Shown: in pieces, positions 60,653 to 64,000 of the stretch
Layout: every line of letters begins with the position of its first letter
How positions within the stretch are numbered: the stretch's first letter is position 1
DNA from: Eubacteriales bacterium
GTDB taxonomy: Bacteria; Bacillota; Clostridia; Lachnospirales; Lachnospiraceae
Assembly: GCA_030536575.1 (NCBI GenBank)
Contig: JAUNPS010000016.1
Span: forward strand, 21,327-85,326
Direction: 5' to 3'
DNA: 64,000 nucleotides
Notes under the pieces: model-generated
Told to the model about the DNA's origin: nothing
What the model saw: only the letters and a program-made list of their open reading frames with translations
Database searches by the model: none
Translations under genes and position numbers: made by a program

Positions 60653-61945
60653 ATGAACCTGCAAAAAGAGATGACCCTGATGGAGAAGCTTGAGATTCTG
60701 ACAGACGCCGCCAAGTACGACGTAGCCTGCACCTCCAGCGGTACGGACCGCGCCGGAGACGGAAAGCATATGGGAAGCTGTGTGGCCAGCGGGATCTGCC
60801 ATAGTTTTTCCGCGGACGGTCGCTGCATCTCCCTTCTGAAAATCCTGTTTACGAATGAATGTGTCTTTGACTGCCGCTATTGTGCGAACCGCGTGACGAA
60901 CGATATCCCGCGGGCTTCCTTTACCCCGGAGGAAGTCTGCCGCCTTACCATCGAATTTTATCGGCGGAATTACATCGAAGGGCTTTTCCTGAGTTCCGGT
61001 ATCCTGCATAATCCGGCTTATACGATGGAGCTTTTGTACCAGACTTTATATAAGCTGCGAAATGAATACCATTTCAGAGGATACATCCATGTAAAGGCGA
61101 TTCCCGGCGCACCCAGAGAGCTGATTGAAAAGACGGGGTTTCTGGCTGACCGCATGAGCATTAACCTGGAACTTCCCACCGCAGAAGGCCTGAAAAGACT
61201 GGCTCCGCACAAAAGCAGAAAAACGATTCTGGAGCCCATGCGTCTGATCCAGAACCGGCGTGAGGAGAATAAAGAAGAACTGATGCTTTACAAGAAAGCC
61301 CCGTCCTTCGTGCCCGCAGGCCAGAGCACCCAGATGATTATCGGCGCTACCCCGGAAAGCGATTATCAGATTGTCACCACGGCGGAATCTCTGTACCAGA
61401 AATTTCAGCTTAAGCGGGTCTTCTATTCCGCCTTTGTCCGTGTGAACGACGACAGCGCCCTTCCAGTGCTGCCGGGCGGCCCGCCGCTCCTGCGGGAGCA
61501 CCGCCTGTACCAGGCGGACTGGCTCCTGCGCTTCTACGGGTTCCGCGCACAGGAGCTTCTTTCCGAAAAACGCCCGAATTTTAACGTTTTCCTGGATCCG
61601 AAAAGCGACTGGGCGGTGGGGAATCTGGATCAGTTCCCGATTGAGGTGAACCGGGCGGATTATTATACGCTGCTGCGGGTGCCGGGGATCGGGCCGAAGT
61701 CGGCCAGGCGCATCGTGAATGCCAGACGTTTTGGAAGCCTGCGGTTTGAGGATTTGAGGAAAATGGGGGTAGTCCTGAAACGGGCGCTGTATTTTATTAC
61801 TTGCAGCGGGAAGATGCTGTATCCGGTTCGGCTGGAGGAAGCTTCGATTGCCCGGAACCTGATGAGCGTGAAGGAAAAGTTACCCTTTGAGACGCAGCCG
61901 TACCATCAGATGAATTTGTTTGCGGATTATGGGATTGGGGGATAA
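60653..61945 (+). CDS. radical SAM protein, putative DNA modification/repair (TIGR03916 type)
   Basis: 430 residues. Radical SAM cluster motif NECVFDCRYCANRVTND (Cys-X3-Cys-X2-Cys) near 68-84, preceded by a Cys-rich segment (CTSSGTDRAG...CVASGIC), and a C-terminal helix-hairpin-helix LRVPGIGPKSARRIVNARRF that should bind DNA. This family is always linked with the following TIGR03915-type protein. Reaction unknown. Start ATG 60653, 7 bases after AAAGGGGAG. The SOS-type promoter supports a DNA-damage role. Confidence 0.88.
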   Translation: MNLQKEMTLMEKLEILTDAAKYDVACTSSGTDRAGDGKHMGSCVASGICHSFSADGRCISLLKILFTNECVFDCRYCANRVTNDIPRASFTPEEVCRLTIEFYRRNYIEGLFLSSGILHNPAYTMELLYQTLYKLRNEYHFRGYIHVKAIPGAPRELIEKTGFLADRMSINLELPTAEGLKRLAPHKSRKTILEPMRLIQNRREENKEELMLYKKAPSFVPAGQSTQMIIGATPESDYQIVTTAESLYQKFQLKRVFYSAFVRVNDDSALPVLPGGPPLLREHRLYQADWLLRFYGFRAQELLSEKRPNFNVFLDPKSDWAVGNLDQFPIEVNRADYYTLLRVPGIGPKSARRIVNARRFGSLRFEDLRKMGVVLKRALYFITCSGKMLYPVRLEEASIARNLMSVKEKLPFETQPYHQMNLFADYGIGG

Positions 61946-61948
61946 AAG

Positions 61949-62713
61949 ATGCGGATTTTTTTGTGTGAGGGGACGGCTGATGGGATTCTGACAGGAATCT
62001 ATGATGCCTGGGCGAGCAGGCTTGGCCACGAGAACGTGAAGCTTCAGGTTCAGGAGAACTGGAATCTGGAATTGTTTGCCGAATATGAAGAGGTCTGTAC
62101 GGATGGAGAAAAGGCGGAGAAGGTGGCGCGGACGATAAAGCGGGAGCTGGGAGAGGAGACGTGGGAGAGCATTTTTCAGGCGGCTTTAGCGGATGCACCG
62201 GAGCGGGCGGACAGTATTTACCGGACGGTGGCGGCGGGGCTTTCCGGGCGGCGGGGACGACAGGATTTGATGGCGTGTCTGCAGAATCCGGATATCTGTA
62301 AGGTGTTTGAATTGTCCAGGAGAGTTGGGCGAGAGGTGCATCATTATTTGGGATTTTTGCGGTTCCGGGAGCTTGCGGGCGGGATTTTGTTTTCAGAGAT
62401 TGCGCCGGAGGCGCGGGTGCTGCCGCTGATGGGGGAGCATTTTGCGGGGCGTTATCCGGGAGAGCATTTCCTGATTTATGATCGGACACATGGAGAGTTT
62501 CTGGCGCATCAGGCCGGGAGACCATGGGTACTGGTGCAGGGGGAGGAGCTGAACCGGGAGCAGATCCAGGCCTGCTCTGAAGAAGAGGAGAAATTTCAAA
62601 AATTATGGCAGGCTTTTGTCCACACGATTGCCATAGAAGCCAGGACAAACCCGAAGCTTCAGCTTCAGATGCTGCCCAAAAGATTCCGGGCTTATATGAC
62701 AGAAACCTTCTGA
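61949..62713 (+). CDS. DNA-glycosylase-superfamily-linked protein (TIGR03915/DUF4130 type)
   Basis: 254 residues, 3 bases after the radical SAM stop. Seen: FLCEGTADGILTGIYDAW at the start, a central YLGFLRFRELAGGILFSEIA and the C-terminal YDRTHGEFLAHQAG, as in the DUF4130 proteins that accompany TIGR03916 and in some bacteria are fused to a uracil-DNA-glycosylase domain. Here the glycosylase domain is not attached. Probably forms a repair unit with the radical SAM partner. Confidence 0.85.
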   Translation: MRIFLCEGTADGILTGIYDAWASRLGHENVKLQVQENWNLELFAEYEEVCTDGEKAEKVARTIKRELGEETWESIFQAALADAPERADSIYRTVAAGLSGRRGRQDLMACLQNPDICKVFELSRRVGREVHHYLGFLRFRELAGGILFSEIAPEARVLPLMGEHFAGRYPGEHFLIYDRTHGEFLAHQAGRPWVLVQGEELNREQIQACSEEEEKFQKLWQAFVHTIAIEARTNPKLQLQMLPKRFRAYMTETF

Positions 62714-62744
62714 ACTCACCGCGATGCGGCTTGGCGTCCATTAA

Positions 62745-63000
62745 CCATGCGTGGCGCGTCTTGCCGCCGTTTCCATCCAGAAAGTACAGTCGCTTCCGTG
62801 TGACTTGACACTCCGCCCCACGCGGCGCGCGTCTTGCCGCCGTTTCCATCCATAGAGTACATCTGCTTCCGTGTGATTTGACACTCCGCCCCATGCGGCG
62901 CGCGTCTCGCCGCCATTTCCATCCATAGAGTACAGCCGCTTCCGTGTGACTTGACACTCCGCCCCACGCGGCGCGCGTCTCGCCGCCATTTCCATCCAGA
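62745..63000. repeat. 73-bp minisatellite, three and a half units
   Basis: GCGCGTC recurs at 62754, 62827, 62900 and 62973, exactly 73 bp apart; units differ by a few transitions and the last is partial. Each unit contains GCCGCC(A/G)TTTCCATCCA and TTCCGTGTGA. 73 is not a multiple of 3, so the minus-strand reading frames that cross it shift phase each unit and are not a gene. Confidence 0.9.
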
Positions 63001-63353
63001 GACTGCACCCGCAGTGGCGCGGCCCGTGCCTTCCATTTGCCGTCGCCCTTCGATTTCGTCAATTCGTGACAGAAAAAATTCATTTTTTCGCCCCTCAGCT
63101 TAAAATCTGATTTTCCGAAAAAACTAGGAAGAAAATGGAAACAAATAATTTTCATAGTTCCGCCGGAATAGAAAAAAGAAAAACTGTGCATAATTTACAT
63201 GAGCCGGAAAATCAAAAGAAAAGCATCCACAAAAAACGGCGTTGACAAATTTGAAAACAAGTGGCATAATGCGTCTAACAAAAAGCCAAGACAGCCGCGG
63301 TCAGCGGCAGGGATCGTTCTCAGATTCACTGTGGAGAACATGAGGAAAGGAAA
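63001..63353 (+). other. intergenic region with HPr-like gene promoter
   Basis: Left part shows no gene. Right part: -35 TTGACA (63242-63247), 17-bp spacer, -10 CATAAT (63265-63270), then a roughly 80-base leader to the HPr-like start. Confidence 0.65.
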
Positions 63354-63587
63354 ATGAATATGTCAGAAAGAAAGATCAAACTTACCGGAATGAATGACGT
63401 AAAAGAGTTTGTCCGAGCAGCAGAACAGTGCGATTTTGACGTAGATGTATTCTATAATCGTGTTGTCATTGATGCGAAGTCAATTCTTGGCGTGCTGAGC
63501 CTGGATCTCAGCAGAGAACTCACTGTAAAATACGGCGGACAGAACTTAGTATTTGAAAACATACTCAGCAAATATGCGACAGCTTAA
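63354..63587 (+). CDS. HPr-like protein lacking the active-site histidine region
   Basis: 77 residues. The second half (CDFDVDVFYNRVVIDAKSIL, GVLSLDLSRELTVKYGG) matches the HPr fold, including DAKSILGVLSL around the Ser46 position. The first strand and loop lack GLHARPA, so His15 phosphotransfer is impossible. Likely a regulatory HPr-like (Crh-like or more distant) protein. Start 63354 or, with better spacing to GGAAAGG, 63360. Own promoter, no PTS genes near. Confidence 0.78.
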   Translation: MNMSERKIKLTGMNDVKEFVRAAEQCDFDVDVFYNRVVIDAKSILGVLSLDLSRELTVKYGGQNLVFENILSKYATA

Positions 63588-63599
63588 TTGGTATAGACG

Positions 63600-64000
63600 G
63601 ACAGAATCTGAAAAGCGGACACCATAGACGAGACATAAAGAGACAGCATGATGAGACAGAATGACAGCACCGACGAGGCAGAATCCCCGACAGCATGACG
63701 AGACAGAACCTGACAGCACCGACGCGACAGAATTCCGACAGCATAGATGAGGCATAATACGACAGAACCGGTGAGGCAGACTCCCAGACAGCATCGATGA
63801 GACAGAATGACAGCACCGGCGAGGCAGAAAATTTCCGACACCATAGACGAGACATAAGTAGACAGCATTGACGTGACAGAATGACAGCAGCGATGCGACA
63901 GAACCTCAGACAGCACGATGCGGCAGAATGACACCACAGACGCGACAGAAAATTTCCGACACCATAGACGAGACATAAGTAGACAGCATTGACGTGACAG
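63600..64000. repeat. irregular satellite array running off the window
   Basis: Dozens of degenerate units of about 15-25 bp built on GACAGCAYNGACGMGACAGAAT. A higher-order period of 121 bp is visible: 55 bases at 63825-63879 recur exactly at 63946-64000. No ribosome sites; minus-strand ORFs are repetitive Ser/Leu/Cys-rich translations. Confidence 0.85.

Noticed and set aside
62745-63000. Possible CRISPR array or repetitive protein gene
   Set aside because: The whole 73-bp unit is repeated with no spacers, and the period is not a multiple of three, so every frame shifts from unit to unit.
63600-64000. Possible CRISPR array
   Set aside because: Units are degenerate and of varying length, there are no unique spacers of constant size between identical repeats, and no cas genes are present.

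Overview
The window is chromosomal DNA of a low-oxygen Gram-positive bacterium, most probably a gut Lachnospiraceae (class Clostridia). The basis is strong AGGAGG-type ribosome sites, sigma-A promoters, a class 1B dihydroorotate dehydrogenase (pyrK-pyrD), ClpC, RadA, type III pantothenate kinase (coaX) with an ECF pantothenate transporter, ABC sugar importers paired with AraC regulators, and a TIGR03916/TIGR03915-type radical SAM plus DNA-glycosylase pair. The family name is an inference; there is no rRNA here to settle it.

Layout, left to right. 1-4069: pyrimidine operon pyrC(partial)-F-K-D-E, followed by three small membrane proteins. 5015-5262: two tandem 124-bp hairpin-bearing repeats running into an HD-domain phosphohydrolase, then an M29-like aminopeptidase. 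8099-17706: an import and catabolism locus with two tandem AraC regulators, a binding protein, two permeases, a ManD-type dehydratase, RidA, an N-acyl-D-amino-acid deacylase-like amidohydrolase and a SelA/DgaE-like PLP enzyme. 17987-18953: a BlaI-type repressor and a decayed DUF4258/MqsA-type toxin-antitoxin pair. 19327-22813: purE-M-N-D. 22838-29809: a surface protein, a GntR regulator, clpC, radA and a secreted protein. 29859-36299: a second AraC-controlled sugar ABC locus, ending in a nucleotidyltransferase and an N-acetylhexosamine-kinase-like protein.

36507-48623 is a 12-kb integrative element in the 3' end of a tRNA-Trp gene, bounded by a 43-bp identical att core. It carries a tyrosine integrase, a putative replication initiator, an excisionase-like protein, an HNH-type protein, a serine recombinase, an RHH regulator with three operator boxes, an SprT-like protein, a Uma2 nuclease, an Rpn nuclease split by an insertion, and a family of palindromes with a GCAAAATTTTGC-like core. 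It is visibly AT-richer than its surroundings. 49084-52580: response regulator, ABC transporter and histidine kinase module. 52513-55564: coenzyme A genes (coaX, panT, divergent coaBC). 55834-60496: an alpha/beta hydrolase, a TrkH-type K+ transporter behind a structured leader, an AI-2E-family exporter and an Mrp ATPase. 60583-62713: the radical SAM/glycosylase pair under a promoter with two LexA-type boxes. 62745-64000: a 73-bp minisatellite, an HPr-like gene, and an irregular satellite running off the window.

The most notable non-gene signals are: a 141-bp element present twice with different 9-bp target duplications and covarying hairpins; the palindrome family in the element; the split rpn gene whose C-terminal part has acquired its own ribosome site; the SOS-type promoter; and a three-helix leader ahead of trkH.
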